A stretch of 35,012 bases of DNA from Armatimonadota bacterium (GCA_028871815.1 JAGWMJ010000019.1:1-35012); one strand, 5' to 3'; positions 17,318 through 26,639 are shown, counted from the stretch's first letter. Made by a program: numbers and translations. The notes: generated from the sequence alone by a model not told the origin.

Positions 17318-17477
17318 CGCTCCACACCGGTTCGCGGAAACGTCCCAAGGGTCTTATCGCGGCACAGCGCCATCACCAAACCGTTGACGGCCATGGCCGC
17401 AAAGCGATTTAACGGGAAGCATGTTTCCGCAGCGAGCCACCATTCATCGGCGCCGGTTGGAGAGGGGGCAAAAAGCG

Positions 17478-19457
17478 ATGCAAAAAGCACCTCCGGACCG
17501 GCATGCCGACGAGCGGCGCTATGCGGCGGCTCGCAGACGCATGGGGCAGTCTGCCGCTACCATCCGCCGCCTGCCCGGCACGCAGCCGGCCGGTTTGGAT
17601 CCGGCCGCGGCCAGCGCATTCACGGGCGATTCGCAGGCGGGGATCACCGATATCACCGCGCTGCTGGAACAACTGTCGGCCGTACTCAGCCCGTTTACCG
17701 CCGCACTCATCGGCCTTGCGCCGGGGAGCGCCGCGGCCAACTTGCCGCTGCAAGCTGACGCCACCACCGATGTTGCGCTCAGCAGCAGTGTCTCTCCCCT
17801 ACCCTGGACGCTGCACCGGCCGGCTGGTACGGGTATCACCGGGGCCGAGGCGGCATTCTGGCAGGCGCAGCGCGTGGAGACTCAGCAGCACGAGGCGCAG
17901 CTTGCCGCGCAGTTTGCTACCGGGCGCCTCACGCCGGAGGCCTGGAGCGCCGAGCTGCGCGCCATGGCGCCGGAATTCGACTACGCCTCATTGGGGCTGA
18001 TGCGCCGGAGGCGCGATGCGGGGTTCATGGCGCGATGGTCGGAGGGTTATCGGCCTTCCCAGCGGATGGATCGTTCCGCGGATGCTCAGATGGAGGCCGG
18101 CGTCACCGGCGGCAGAGATGCGTCGGCCGGCCCGGCGCACGCGCTGAAGGCGCTCGGCGCTGCGATGCGCATCATAAACGACGCCGACATCGACCGGCTG
18201 AAGCAGCAGAGCCGCACCTTTGCCGAGGCCATGAAGACCATTTCGCGCGGCATGCGAGAGCTCGATCTTAGCCAGACTGCGGTCGCCCAGCGACAAATGG
18301 CTGCCGCAGTCGCGGGCATGGAGCAGCGCTACTCGGCAGAACGCGCCACGCTCCGCAGCGGATCGAGGCTGCGAACAACGGGCCTGCCTCTGCAGGAGCT
18401 TGCGGCCGCAGCGAATGATGCGCGGAATCTGGAGCAGACCTGGCTGGACGAGATCAGCGCCATGTCGCGGCTTACCTCCAGCCTCAGCGCGGGCCAGCGA
18501 GACAAGCGGTTGGCCCCGCTCAGGGCCGGCCTCTCGGCAGCCGAAGAGCACGCGTGGCTGCTGCCGCGCGAGTTTGCGGTACAGCAGTTCAACGCCAACT
18601 ATCGCAGCGTACAGGGCGCGATGGTTGATGGATCGATGCAGTTTCTGCGCGGCGGCGAACCATTTGGTCGCGCAGTCACCTCCACGGCAGACTCCGTCAC
18701 CAACCGGATTCTGCAGGCGCAGTTGCAGAAGTGGCTCGATCCGGCGGTCCGCGCGACGGCCGATCAGGTGACGGCCCTCACCGTAAACACACGGGCTCTG
18801 GGCGCGCTCACCGGCATTCTCACCGGCAGCAGCGCCGGGACGGCGTTTGCGCCGGCCGGCGCCTTCGGCGATCAAGGCACGTTTGGCCCTTCCGGCCCGT
18901 TCAGCCCAAACGGCGCGGTCACCGAGTGGTACCAGAACAGCGCATCCGAGGCGCCGGGCGGAGCCTCGCCGGCGAACGCGCCGTCGAGGGCCGCCACGGG
19001 TAAGGACCTCACCGCCGCTCTTGGCGCGTGGTCGATAGCGTCGCAAGGCGCCAGCCAGGGCGTGACGCTTGGCTCGATGGCCGGCGGAGCCGCAACCGGC
19101 CTCGGGCTGGCCGGTGCGCTGGGAGTGAGCGGCCCTGTCGGCGCCGCCATTGGGGCGGGGCTCACGTTGATCGGAGGTCTGTTTCACCACGGACCAGACC
19201 CCAGGTATCCCAGCGCATACAATGCGCCATCCGATTTTGAATACGACTTCTGGCGATACCAGGTGACGCACCACCCCTCCGCCGGGCAGCCCGCGCCCTC
19301 TCACACTGCAGCCGCCAACGCGGCACAGCACGCCATGGAACTGCACATCCACATGCCCGGCATGAAGGAGGTGGTCTCCCGCGTGATTCTCTCTCAGACC
19401 AGCTCCGCGGCGGCCAACCGCGTCAATGTGGATCTGGATACCTACACGCCGATCTAG
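17478..19457 (+). CDS. Tape-measure-like phage tail protein
   Basis: A 659-residue protein, mostly helical in the middle (about 100-350, rich in Gln, Ala, Arg and Glu). A Gly/Ala hydrophobic segment of membrane type lies near residues 525-575 (GVTLGSMAGGAATGLGLAG onward). The C-terminal domain ends in ELHIHMPGMKEVVSRVILSQ. Long helices with a hydrophobic Gly-rich stretch and a short beta C-terminus are typical of tail tape-measure proteins, and the next gene is hub-like, which fits that order. It is shorter than most tape measures, so any tail would be short. The start is the ATG at 17478 after GGAGAGGGGG; the upstream in-frame ATG at 17421 lacks a site. The identity is an inference from shape and neighbours. 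Confidence 0.5.
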   Translation: MQKAPPDRHADERRYAAARRRMGQSAATIRRLPGTQPAGLDPAAASAFTGDSQAGITDITALLEQLSAVLSPFTAALIGLAPGSAAANLPLQADATTDVALSSSVSPLPWTLHRPAGTGITGAEAAFWQAQRVETQQHEAQLAAQFATGRLTPEAWSAELRAMAPEFDYASLGLMRRRRDAGFMARWSEGYRPSQRMDRSADAQMEAGVTGGRDASAGPAHALKALGAAMRIINDADIDRLKQQSRTFAEAMKTISRGMRELDLSQTAVAQRQMAAAVAGMEQRYSAERATLRSGSRLRTTGLPLQELAAAANDARNLEQTWLDEISAMSRLTSSLSAGQRDKRLAPLRAGLSAAEEHAWLLPREFAVQQFNANYRSVQGAMVDGSMQFLRGGEPFGRAVTSTADSVTNRILQAQLQKWLDPAVRATADQVTALTVNTRALGALTGILTGSSAGTAFAPAGAFGDQGTFGPSGPFSPNGAVTEWYQNSASEAPGGASPANAPSRAATGKDLTAALGAWSIASQGASQGVTLGSMAGGAATGLGLAGALGVSGPVGAAIGAGLTLIGGLFHHGPDPRYPSAYNAPSDFEYDFWRYQVTHHPSAGQPAPSHTAAANAAQHAMELHIHMPGMKEVVSRVILSQTSSAAANRVNVDLDTYTPI

Positions 19458-19481
19458 TCGGCGCAGAGGAGGCGGCAGCCG

Positions 19482-21995
19482 ATGCCGGGATACGGCGACT
19501 CAACTCCGGCCGGCACGGCCGATTCCACCTCCGATCCGCTGCTGCTCCCGGGCACCGGGATCACCGGCATCACCACGAGCATGACCGCGCTTGCCATGCG
19601 AGTCCACCGGAAGTCATCACCCGCATCCGGCTCTCCACCAAATGAGGGAGAGCTCTGGTACCTGGATGCGGCTGGTGGTGGCTGGATGCTGCTGCCGGTG
19701 CAGCCCGTCTTCACCGGCGCGATGGCGCCTACCATCTCGCGCGCCTTTCGCGAAGTTTCCACGCTGCAGTTCGCCCTGCAGGATGACGCCACCGGCAGCC
19801 TGGCGCCGGAAAACCGAAACTCGCCGTGGAACTACGACTCGGCCGCAGCCTGGTCGCCGCTGCTGGATGAGGCCCGACCGGTGCTGCTCCGCGCAGGGGC
19901 ATGGTGCTGGTTCAATGCCGCGGCCGGCATCGCGCCCTCCTCCACGCTGCCCCCGGCAAACGGCACCAGCCTCTCATCGCTCACAGACGGCACGCTCGGC
20001 GATATCAGCGTCAGCAGCGCCGGGTTCGTCCAGTTTCAACCAACATCCGCCGCCGCGTTCTCATTGACGGTGGATCTTGGCACTGTTCAGCGCCTGGAGC
20101 ACGCGGTTCTCCGGTTCGGTTCGCGCACCACCGGTGGCTGGGCCACCCTCCCAGCCGGCGCCGAGCTGCTGGTCTCCACCGATGGCGCTGCCTGGCAGCC
20201 TGCGTTTGCAACGCCTCGACCGCTGGGCGGCAACGGCTTCGGCGCCGGCGGAGATTGGGATGATGATCGCGATGGCAGGCAGGTTGAGGTTGCGTTTGTC
20301 GACGCCGGTCTGCCCGCCCGGTATGTGCAGTTTGAAATAACGCCAACGGGCGCGCAAACGATCTTCGTCGACCAACTTGCCATCTACACCTCAAGCCAGG
20401 GCGGCTCCGTATTGGGGTTCAACCAGTTTTGCGGCTATCTCGGTGATGGCGTGGACGCGCTGAACAGCGGACTGATCGTTGTGCAGGCTACCGATGTGCT
20501 GAAGCGCCTGGCCGATATGAACAGCGTGATGGTGACGCGGGCCTACTACCGCTGGGAGCTGGCCGACATTCTGTATGACCTGCTGACCAGCGCCAGTTAC
20601 TGGCGTGGCACGGGCGCCGGATACAATGCGCCCTTCCCGCCATCCGGGATCAACTGGACCAACGGCGTCCAGTTCACCGGCTACCAGGTCCCCGTCTGGC
20701 AGGGTCGCCGCAACTCGGTGCTTGGCTACGTTCAGGAGTTGGCCAGGCTCATCGGCTGGCAGGTTTGGGCCGATGGCAGCGGCGTGCTGCAGCTTACCGC
20801 GCCGCCCTGGCAGCAGCATACGCCGGACCGGCTCTGGATCGCCGCGGCCGAGGAGGGTCAGAACGACGTGCGCCGGTGCGAGCGGATCCGGGCCGGCAAG
20901 GACCTCCGCAATCGCGTGGCGCTGCAGACCAGCCAGACCAAGAACGAAGCGCTGGCCTACTCGCTCTCCGATCCCAACAGTGTGGCGGAATATGGCGAGC
21001 GCATTGTGGTGGTGACCGACAGCCTCGCGACTTCGCTTTCGCTCCAGAAGAATCTGTGCCGCGGCATCCTGCGGGACTATGCGTGGCGGGTCCAGACGCT
21101 AAACGCCACGTTAACCACAGATGCCCAGACCGTGATCCGCGGCGTCTGCGCGTTCCGCGCCGCGGCACGGCCCAATCTGTACCCGCGGGAGTGCGACCTG
21201 CCCGGCGCACTCCACCTGCGGGAGCAGTGGAGCCTCACACAGATGCAGGAGGTGATATCGGCCGGTACATGGGAGGCTGCCTGTCAGTTTGTGCCCTACC
21301 GGCAGGCGTTTCCCGAGCCGCCGCAGCTGCTCTCCGCCGTTCCGGTCAGCGGCAGCCCCGGCTCGGCAACGCTCACATGGAGCGCCATCGCCGATACCTC
21401 GGTGCAGACGCTGAACGTCTACCTCTCAACCACCACGCCCACTCCGCCGTTCCCGCGCTGCGCCACCGGCCTCTCGGCGCTGCCGGGGTCGGGCGTTGTC
21501 AGCGGGCTTTCGGCAGGCGTTCTCACCTGGGTCTATGTGACGGCTGTGGACGACTTCGGAAGCGAGAGCCTGCCGGGCAATGTGGTCGGTTTTACACCTG
21601 GCGGCAGCTCGGGTTCGGCATCGCCTGGAGGGGTGACCAACCTGACGGCACAGTTGATCCGCACGGATACTTTCGGCATCAGCTTTGCCTATGGCTTCCA
21701 GATCCAGTTCACGGCGCCACCAGCCGGTATCTGCCGTTTGGAGCCGGTCTGGTATCCCGGCGCCGCGCCGAGCCAGCCCACCGATGTGAACAACTGGTAC
21801 AGCATGCCGGCGCAGAGCAACGGCCAGTACTATGCCGGCGGCGCCGCGGCCACGCTCTACCCACGATTCGCGTGCGACACCGACTACACCGGCATGAACA
21901 TCGCCGTCGCTGTTTTCACAACGCCGATCACCGCCATGGGGTTGTTGGAGAGCAACGTGGTTGCGGTTCCGATTCCCTCGATACCATGGCCGTAA
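19482..21995 (+). CDS. Tail hub/tip-like structural protein with discoidin-like and FN3-like domains
   Basis: An 837-residue protein starting 24 bases after the tape-measure-like gene. Residues about 165-305 resemble an F5/8-type C (discoidin) carbohydrate-binding sandwich (FSLTVDLGTVQRLEHAVLRF, ARYVQFEITPTGAQTIFVDQ). Residues 310-620 resemble phage hub/baseplate proteins of the gpD/gp27 type: ADILYDLLTSASYW, NSVLGYVQELARLIGWQVW, IRAGKDLRNRVAL. Residues 625-715 look like a fibronectin type III domain (SATLTWSAIADTSVQTLNVY onward), with a further beta-rich tail. The combination suggests the tip of a tail with a built-in sugar-binding module for host or surface recognition. The exact hub class is uncertain. 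Confidence 0.55.
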   Translation: MPGYGDSTPAGTADSTSDPLLLPGTGITGITTSMTALAMRVHRKSSPASGSPPNEGELWYLDAAGGGWMLLPVQPVFTGAMAPTISRAFREVSTLQFALQDDATGSLAPENRNSPWNYDSAAAWSPLLDEARPVLLRAGAWCWFNAAAGIAPSSTLPPANGTSLSSLTDGTLGDISVSSAGFVQFQPTSAAAFSLTVDLGTVQRLEHAVLRFGSRTTGGWATLPAGAELLVSTDGAAWQPAFATPRPLGGNGFGAGGDWDDDRDGRQVEVAFVDAGLPARYVQFEITPTGAQTIFVDQLAIYTSSQGGSVLGFNQFCGYLGDGVDALNSGLIVVQATDVLKRLADMNSVMVTRAYYRWELADILYDLLTSASYWRGTGAGYNAPFPPSGINWTNGVQFTGYQVPVWQGRRNSVLGYVQELARLIGWQVWADGSGVLQLTAPPWQQHTPDRLWIAAAEEGQNDVRRCERIRAGKDLRNRVALQTSQTKNEALAYSLSDPNSVAEYGERIVVVTDSLATSLSLQKNLCRGILRDYAWRVQTLNATLTTDAQTVIRGVCAFRAAARPNLYPRECDLPGALHLREQWSLTQMQEVISAGTWEAACQFVPYRQAFPEPPQLLSAVPVSGSPGSATLTWSAIADTSVQTLNVYLSTTTPTPPFPRCATGLSALPGSGVVSGLSAGVLTWVYVTAVDDFGSESLPGNVVGFTPGGSSGSASPGGVTNLTAQLIRTDTFGISFAYGFQIQFTAPPAGICRLEPVWYPGAAPSQPTDVNNWYSMPAQSNGQYYAGGAAATLYPRFACDTDYTGMNIAVAVFTTPITAMGLLESNVVAVPIPSIPWP

Positions 21996-22026
21996 CGGCG
22001 GCCCGCTTCCCCATGGAGCATGCCGA

Positions 22027-23253
22027 ATGTCATCACTGCTCAAGGCCGCCGCGGAACGCGACGCAACTGCGAGGATGCAGCGCCGCTTCTTCCAGGGTCG
22101 CGTCACCGCCGTCGACTCCATCAACTATGTGGTGCAGGTGGATGTCGGCGAGACGCTGCCCGACGGCACGCCACAGCCACTGGAGTGGCTGCCGTACGAC
22201 CCGCACGCCCGGCCATCCATCGGCGACTATGTGAACCTGGCCTACAGCACGGCGCAGGGGATGAGCGCGTTTGTCGGCAGCTTTGCGCTTGGCCAGGGCA
22301 ATGGAGATGGAAGCCTTGGCGAAGCGAATACCGTGAGCAGCCTCCAGGCGCAGGGGGCTTCCACCGCTCTGCAGGGCGCCGTGACGCTTTCGGCTTCCGG
22401 CGAGGTGACTCTGACCCAGGCGGGTCAGAACATCCAGATATCGGCGCCGCCGGCGGCATCGCCGGCCTCCACCGTGACGGACGTGGAACCTGCCGGTGTG
22501 GTCGGGGTTGCTGCCACCTACGCGCGCGAAGACCACGCTCACCGCGGCGTACGCAGTCTGCAGCATGCGGCAGATGGCGCCCTGTACGGCGATCTGCAGA
22601 TGCAGGACAGCGTTAACATCGGCATCGCAACCGTTGGCGGCGGCTTGAAGTTCACCTTCGGCGCCACCCGCCAGGTTACCACCAACACCCTGCTGACCAT
22701 GCTCGACTCGACCATCCTGGCCGGGGCAAGCGGAATCACGGTGAGCCTGCCCGACGCAACCCTGAACCAGGCGAAGCTCTACCTGATCAAGAGTGGCGGC
22801 GTCACGGACGTCACCGTCTCGGCGGCAAGCGGTCAGCAGATCGACGCTGCCACCAGCGTCACACTGGCGGCCGCATACGCCTGGCTGATCCTTCAGAGCG
22901 ACGGCGTGCAGTGGTGGATTCTGGCCCAAAGTCCCGCGGCAAACCCCGCCGGCACGCGCAAGTGGGCATTCGCATCGGCCAACGACGGCACGCGATACCT
23001 GATCCAGGCCACCGACTGCATCCTCCAGATGACGGACCATTCCACTCCGGTGGCCAATTCGGTGGAGATGCCGGCGGCCGCCGCCGCGCTGACCGGCCAG
23101 CTCTGGATGATCCACGCCGCCGGCAGCCATACGGTGGGCGTGATTGCCGCATCCGGCAGTCTGGATGGCGGCAGCAGCATTTCGATAGCAAGCGGACACA
23201 AGCGCACGCTCTACTGCGACGGCTCCAACTACTGGAGCGTCTGCGACGAGTGA
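22027..23253 (+). CDS. Baseplate spike-like protein with N-terminal OB fold
   Basis: A 408-residue protein whose first ~90 residues look like the OB-fold of gpV/gp5-type baseplate proteins (RRFFQGRVTAVDSINYVVQV, PSIGDYVNLAYS, AFVGSFALG). The remainder is beta-rich with fibre-like repeats (LLTMLDSTILAGASGITVSL, KLYLIKSGGVTDVTVSAASG), similar to phage side-fibre or collar-spike domains. The start is the ATG at 22027 following ATGGAGC; the frame is open upstream into the previous gene but that part reads like its shadow. It sits between the hub-like and fibre-like genes in a compact row. It likely tips or caps the tail tube. Confidence 0.55.
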   Translation: MSSLLKAAAERDATARMQRRFFQGRVTAVDSINYVVQVDVGETLPDGTPQPLEWLPYDPHARPSIGDYVNLAYSTAQGMSAFVGSFALGQGNGDGSLGEANTVSSLQAQGASTALQGAVTLSASGEVTLTQAGQNIQISAPPAASPASTVTDVEPAGVVGVAATYAREDHAHRGVRSLQHAADGALYGDLQMQDSVNIGIATVGGGLKFTFGATRQVTTNTLLTMLDSTILAGASGITVSLPDATLNQAKLYLIKSGGVTDVTVSAASGQQIDAATSVTLAAAYAWLILQSDGVQWWILAQSPAANPAGTRKWAFASANDGTRYLIQATDCILQMTDHSTPVANSVEMPAAAAALTGQLWMIHAAGSHTVGVIAASGSLDGGSSISIASGHKRTLYCDGSNYWSVCDE

Positions 23254-23267
23254 CCTGAGGAGCTTCC

Positions 23268-24275
23268 TTGGCAAATAACACGGTTCTGAATCCGGGCAGT
23301 GGCGGCGATACGCTGGTCACCGAAGACGTTGGCGGCGGCGTGAAGATCGCCGCGGGAAAGCTGCACACCGGCGCGGCCGGCGCCGACGGTGGCCCCGTGA
23401 CGCTGGGCAATCCGCTGGCGGTACAACTCTCGAACGGCGCGGGAGCTTACGGTACGCCCAGCTCGCCGATTTCCGTTACGGTGGGCGATTTCCCCACCAC
23501 ACAGGCGGTTACCGCCGCCGCAGGCGCCGAGGCCGACGGCCACAGCGCGACGCTTGGATTTACATCCGACGGCGCCTGGAGCGGTTCCGGTTCCGGCACG
23601 GCGATCGCGGTTCTGAAGGCGGTATGGCAGCGGCTGCGAGGCGGCCAGCAGGCGATGGCCGTCAGCCTGCCGGTGGCGATTGCCTCCGATCAACCGGCGC
23701 TGCCGGTATCTGCAGCGACGCTGCCGCTTCCTGCCGGCGCGGCCCAGGACGGCGCGGATGCAACGGGCGTCTCCGCGCCGCCAGGAGCCTCCGGGCTGCG
23801 CGGCTGGCTGAGCGGGATCTACAAGCTGCTCAGCGGGTCGATCGCGGCATCCGGCTCCATACCGGTCGGTTCCGTCGCGTCCGGTTACCCGGTGCTCGCC
23901 GGCGGCAGCGATGGCGCCAACGTGAGGATGCTCTACGTGACCGCGGCCGGTTACATCGGCACCTACGCGCAGCAGCGAGCCAGCGTCGGCAGCCAGGGCA
24001 ACCTGTGGAACGCCGCTGTGGTCGGAGCAGGCGGCACATCGGCCCTCGTGAACGTTATCAACGGCCAGCCGCTGGTCAGCATCTTCGGCAATGCATCCTC
24101 CGCCACTACCATCACCATCTACTTCAGCGCCGACCTGGTGCACTTCTACAACACCGGAACCACCATAGCGGCAAACGGTGACTTTGCGCTGACGCTGCAG
24201 ACCGGCGCCTTCTACCTGCGCCTGGTAAGCAGCAGCGCGTGCACCATCACGGCAACGGCCACCGGAAAGGTATAG
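23268..24275 (+). CDS. Phage tail fibre-like / structural protein
   Basis: A 335-residue protein, strongly enriched in Gly, Ala, Ser and Thr with few charged residues, as in tail-fibre or collar proteins. It opens ANNTVLNPGSGGDTLVTED, a style common for phage proteins that bind through GDTV-like motifs. The C-terminal half has short strand repeats (VSIFGNASSATTITIYFSA). The start is TTG at 23268, chosen because TGAGGAG (23256-23262) lies just upstream and no ATG fits. The gap to the spike-like gene is 14 bases. No enzymatic motif is seen. Function as a fibre or adhesin is inferred. Confidence 0.5.
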   Translation: MANNTVLNPGSGGDTLVTEDVGGGVKIAAGKLHTGAAGADGGPVTLGNPLAVQLSNGAGAYGTPSSPISVTVGDFPTTQAVTAAAGAEADGHSATLGFTSDGAWSGSGSGTAIAVLKAVWQRLRGGQQAMAVSLPVAIASDQPALPVSAATLPLPAGAAQDGADATGVSAPPGASGLRGWLSGIYKLLSGSIAASGSIPVGSVASGYPVLAGGSDGANVRMLYVTAAGYIGTYAQQRASVGSQGNLWNAAVVGAGGTSALVNVINGQPLVSIFGNASSATTITIYFSADLVHFYNTGTTIAANGDFALTLQTGAFYLRLVSSSACTITATATGKV

Positions 24276-24280
24276 CGCTT

Positions 24281-24547
24281 ATGAACTACAGCACCGTTAT
24301 CGCGGGCGCAGCGTACGACACATCCACGGCTTCGCAAACCGGCGCGGCCATCACCGACTCGCTCGGTACGCCGGTAACGCTGTTCCTCACGCCGGAAAAC
24401 AACTGGTTTCTGCTGCAGGTGGGCCGGCCGCAGGATGGTGGCTGGTGGCAGATCGTTCCGATGGCGCCGGCGGACGCGTGGACGTTTCTGGCGAACAGCC
24501 AGCCGTCGGTCTGCGCGCAGGCTTTTCCAGCCGGCCAGCCGGCCTAG
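24281..24547 (+). CDS. Small tail-cassette protein
   Basis: An 88-residue product starting with an ATG at 24281, five bases after the previous stop. It begins MNYSTVIAGAAYDTSTASQ and contains VTLFLTPENNWFLLQVG and QIVPMAPADAWTFL, a compact aromatic-rich beta pattern. No family is recognised. Its place between fibre-like and lysis-like genes suggests a small structural or accessory phage protein. Confidence 0.5.
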   Translation: MNYSTVIAGAAYDTSTASQTGAAITDSLGTPVTLFLTPENNWFLLQVGRPQDGGWWQIVPMAPADAWTFLANSQPSVCAQAFPAGQPA

Positions 24548-24651
24548 ACCCACATTCCGCACCGGCGCGGGCCAGCCGGAGGCGATGCGTTCGTGGCCCA
24601 ACACCCTTCCCGGCTGCCGGTTTCGGCGGCCTCTTCCGTTCCGGAGACTTT

Positions 24652-24927
24652 ATGACAAATCTCAACATCACGCACATCATCGCGCTGGCGGCCGGCGCGC
24701 TTCTGGCCCACCTTTCACAGCGCAGCGCCCGCGACGCCGCCGACCAGGCGATCAGCTGGCTGTTCCACCGCCCGCTCCACGTGCCGGCGGCCTCGGCGCA
24801 GAAGCTGGAGACCATCCTCCGTGCGCCTTCCGGCGTGGTCGGCGATGTGGAGGACCTGATCGCGCGCGCGGCCGCGGCGGCGGCGGATGCCGCCATCGCA
24901 CGCATCACGCCGCCCCGAGGAGCCTGA
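24652..24927 (+). CDS. Small holin-like candidate
   Basis: A 91-residue protein with one hydrophobic N-terminal segment (ITHIIALAAGALLAHL) followed by helices rich in Ala (ARAAAAAADAAIARI). It starts at the ATG at 24652 after CCGGAGAC. Position just before an XhlA-like protein and an endolysin suggests a holin or lysis accessory. Only one membrane segment is seen, so a class III holin or spanin-like role cannot be told apart. Confidence 0.4.
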   Translation: MTNLNITHIIALAAGALLAHLSQRSARDAADQAISWLFHRPLHVPAASAQKLETILRAPSGVVGDVEDLIARAAAAAADAAIARITPPRGA

Positions 24928-24932
24928 CAGCC

Positions 24933-25208
24933 ATGACACGCAACGGAGCAGCGGCCGCTCCACCAACCGGACAGGACGGAGGAGCGGCCTGGTTCTGGCG
25001 CGAGATTCTGCGCGAGGTTCACAAGCTGGGCGCTCAGTTGAGCGACGTCTGCGCGCGCTGCGCCGCCATCGAGACGCGACTCGACGCCATGGAGCGCGAC
25101 GTGCAGCGGCGGGCCATCCAGATGCGCTGGCTGGTTGGCCTGGCGGCTACCGGCGGCTGCATGATGGCAGCCGCGCTGGCGCCGCTGCTGCTGCGGATGG
25201 TTCGCTGA
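24933..25208 (+). CDS. XhlA-like membrane protein of a lysis cassette
   Basis: A 91-residue protein with a soluble N-terminal part, a heptad-rich helix (REVHKLGAQLSDVCARCAAI, ETRLDAMERDVQRR) and one C-terminal membrane segment (MRWLVGLAATGGCMMAAALA). A coiled coil plus a single C-terminal membrane segment is the layout of haemolysin XhlA-type proteins found beside phage holins and endolysins. It starts 5 bases after the preceding gene and ends 21 bases before the endolysin, supporting one lysis operon. Confidence 0.5.
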   Translation: MTRNGAAAAPPTGQDGGAAWFWREILREVHKLGAQLSDVCARCAAIETRLDAMERDVQRRAIQMRWLVGLAATGGCMMAAALAPLLLRMVR

Positions 25209-25229
25209 TTTCAACTAGAAGGAGGAGCG

Positions 25230-25688
25230 ATGCAAGGAGATATCGGGGCCGCGGTTGCGGCCGTGGCCGAGCGTTACGTGGGTATTCGCGAGATTCCGGC
25301 CGGCAGCAACCGGGGTGAGCACATTGACCGCTGGAACCGGGAGGTCGGAAACCCCATCGGCAGCCCGTGGTGCGCGGCGTTTGCCTGCTGCGCCGCGCGT
25401 GAAGCCGGCGTGGAACACGGTCCCTGGACGGGCAGCAGCGGCGAAGTGGCGAACTGGGGCGAGCGGACCGGCAGCGGCGTCTCAGGCGGCGACGTATGCG
25501 CAGGCTGCCTCGGCGCCGTCATCAACCCGGAGACAGCCACCGGCCACTGCCACACCGTGGTGGCCGTCTCCGGCCCGGATTCCGATGGCGTCATCGACAC
25601 CGTGGAGGGAAACGAAGGCAACGCCGTAAGGCGCAACCGCCGTCACGCCGATACCGTTGACTGGGTTGTACCGTGGGGACCGGAGTAA
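25230..25688 (+). CDS. CHAP-type endolysin / peptidoglycan amidase
   Basis: A 152-residue cysteine amidase/peptidase of the CHAP type. The probable nucleophile is Cys in GSPWCAAFACCAAREAG. The catalytic His lies in GHCHTVVAVSG and a late polar strand in DTVEGNEGNAVRRN, all in the usual order. It likely cuts peptidoglycan peptide bonds. It has no signal peptide, as expected for a holin-released phage endolysin. A good site (AAGGAGGAG, about 25219-25227) precedes the ATG. It is the last gene of the tail-like block. No separate cell-wall-binding domain is present. Confidence 0.75.
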   Translation: MQGDIGAAVAAVAERYVGIREIPAGSNRGEHIDRWNREVGNPIGSPWCAAFACCAAREAGVEHGPWTGSSGEVANWGERTGSGVSGGDVCAGCLGAVINPETATGHCHTVVAVSGPDSDGVIDTVEGNEGNAVRRNRRHADTVDWVVPWGPE

Positions 25689-25904
25689 GGCTGCCCGGTT
25701 CTGCTCCGTCATCCAAGCCCGCCGCTGTCACTCGGAACACAAAGCGCGGCTGCACGGCACGGTGGAAGAGTGCCGGTGGGAGGGTTAAGGTGCGGCAGGA
25801 ACGGCGGCAGATTGGGGATATGGTTCGTCCATGGCATGCTCCCACGATTTGAAGACGTGTAAACCAGACTCCTCTCGACACCTACGAGGGAGGATTATTC
25901 CCCA

Positions 25905-26470
25905 GATGTCCAGTTTCACGGAGAAGTAGATTGAAAGGCTCCTCGGCGATCTGAAGGCTGGCGCGCCCATGAAGACGGTCTGCGCGACACAGGGCGTGAG
26001 CGATGTGACGGCCTACACCTTGCGGCGTAAACACGCCGCCATGGAGAACGATCACGTTAAGCGGCCGCGGATGCTAGAGAGGGAGAACGAATCGCTCAAG
26101 CTGCTGGTTGCAGAGCGTGAGCTTGAGATCTCCGCGGTAAGGAAACTCTGGGCAAAAAACGGGTGGGCGCTCTCCAGCGGCTGCGGGAGCGCGGCTCCTG
26201 ACGTCTGAATGTGTTACGGCCAGGCGAGCCTCTAAGATCGCGGGCGTCTCCATGGCGGCGCCGTATCGCAATAGTGCTCGGGAAAAGGACATCGGACCTA
26301 CGTGAAAGGCTGCGCAAGACCTGGCGGCCGAACATGGGCTGCCGCATGGCGCACGCCCTCGTTCGATCGCAGTTTGCGCCGCTGAACATCAAGCGGGTTC
26401 ACCGGGTCTGGAAGGAGGAGAAGCTCGGGCGGATGAAGCAATAGCGTCAGGAGCGAACTGACGCAACACA
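25905..26470 (+). pseudogene. IS3-family transposase remnant (OrfA plus broken OrfB)
   Basis: OrfA begins at an ATG at 25905 (MSSFTEK) and is stopped by an early TAG at 25926. It then continues in frame as IERLLGDLKAGAP with the helix-turn-helix and a leucine-zipper-like segment (LERENESLKLLVAERELEIS), as in IS3/IS407-type OrfA. OrfB pieces follow in shifted frames: ASKIAGVSMAAPYR, then LRKTWRPNMGCRMAHALVRS and NIKRVHRVWKEEKLGRMK, matching the N-terminal HTH_21-type part of IS3 OrfB. The DDE catalytic core is missing. Upstream TGTAAACCAGACTCC (25858) could be a left end, but I found no matching right end. The element is dead and marks the border between the tail block and the accessory island. 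Confidence 0.8.
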
Positions 26471-26624
26471 CTGCGGATTCTAGTTAGGCCGTCTCCAACG
26501 TTGGGGCAGACCGGACCTTCATTACGATGTCCTTGAAAGTCAAGCGAACAAACTTTTCGGGCTTCGCATCGCTCAATGAGGCGTCGAAGACTGCCGGTGT
26601 CGCGCCCACTCCTTTTTAGAGCAT

Positions 26625-26639
26625 ATTATGTTGCATAAT
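26625..26639. promoter_or_regulatory. Palindrome ATTATG-TTG-CATAAT
   Basis: A perfect 6-bp inverted repeat with a 3-base centre, in an otherwise gene-free stretch (26471-26783) between the dead transposase and the nuclease-like gene. It is AT-rich compared with its surroundings and could be an operator. Nothing else supports this. Confidence 0.3.

Noticed and set aside
17988-19352. 454-residue minus-strand open frame
   Set aside because: Antisense shadow of the tape-measure-like gene in GC-rich DNA; no motifs, no ribosome site.
22033-23274. 413-residue minus-strand open frame
   Set aside because: Antisense to the OB-fold spike-like gene, whose sense translation has recognisable domain features while the antisense does not.
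25858-26470. A complete IS3 element with both ends
   Set aside because: Only a possible left end (TGTAAACCAGACTCC) is present; no matching inverted right end or target duplication was found and the DDE core is missing.
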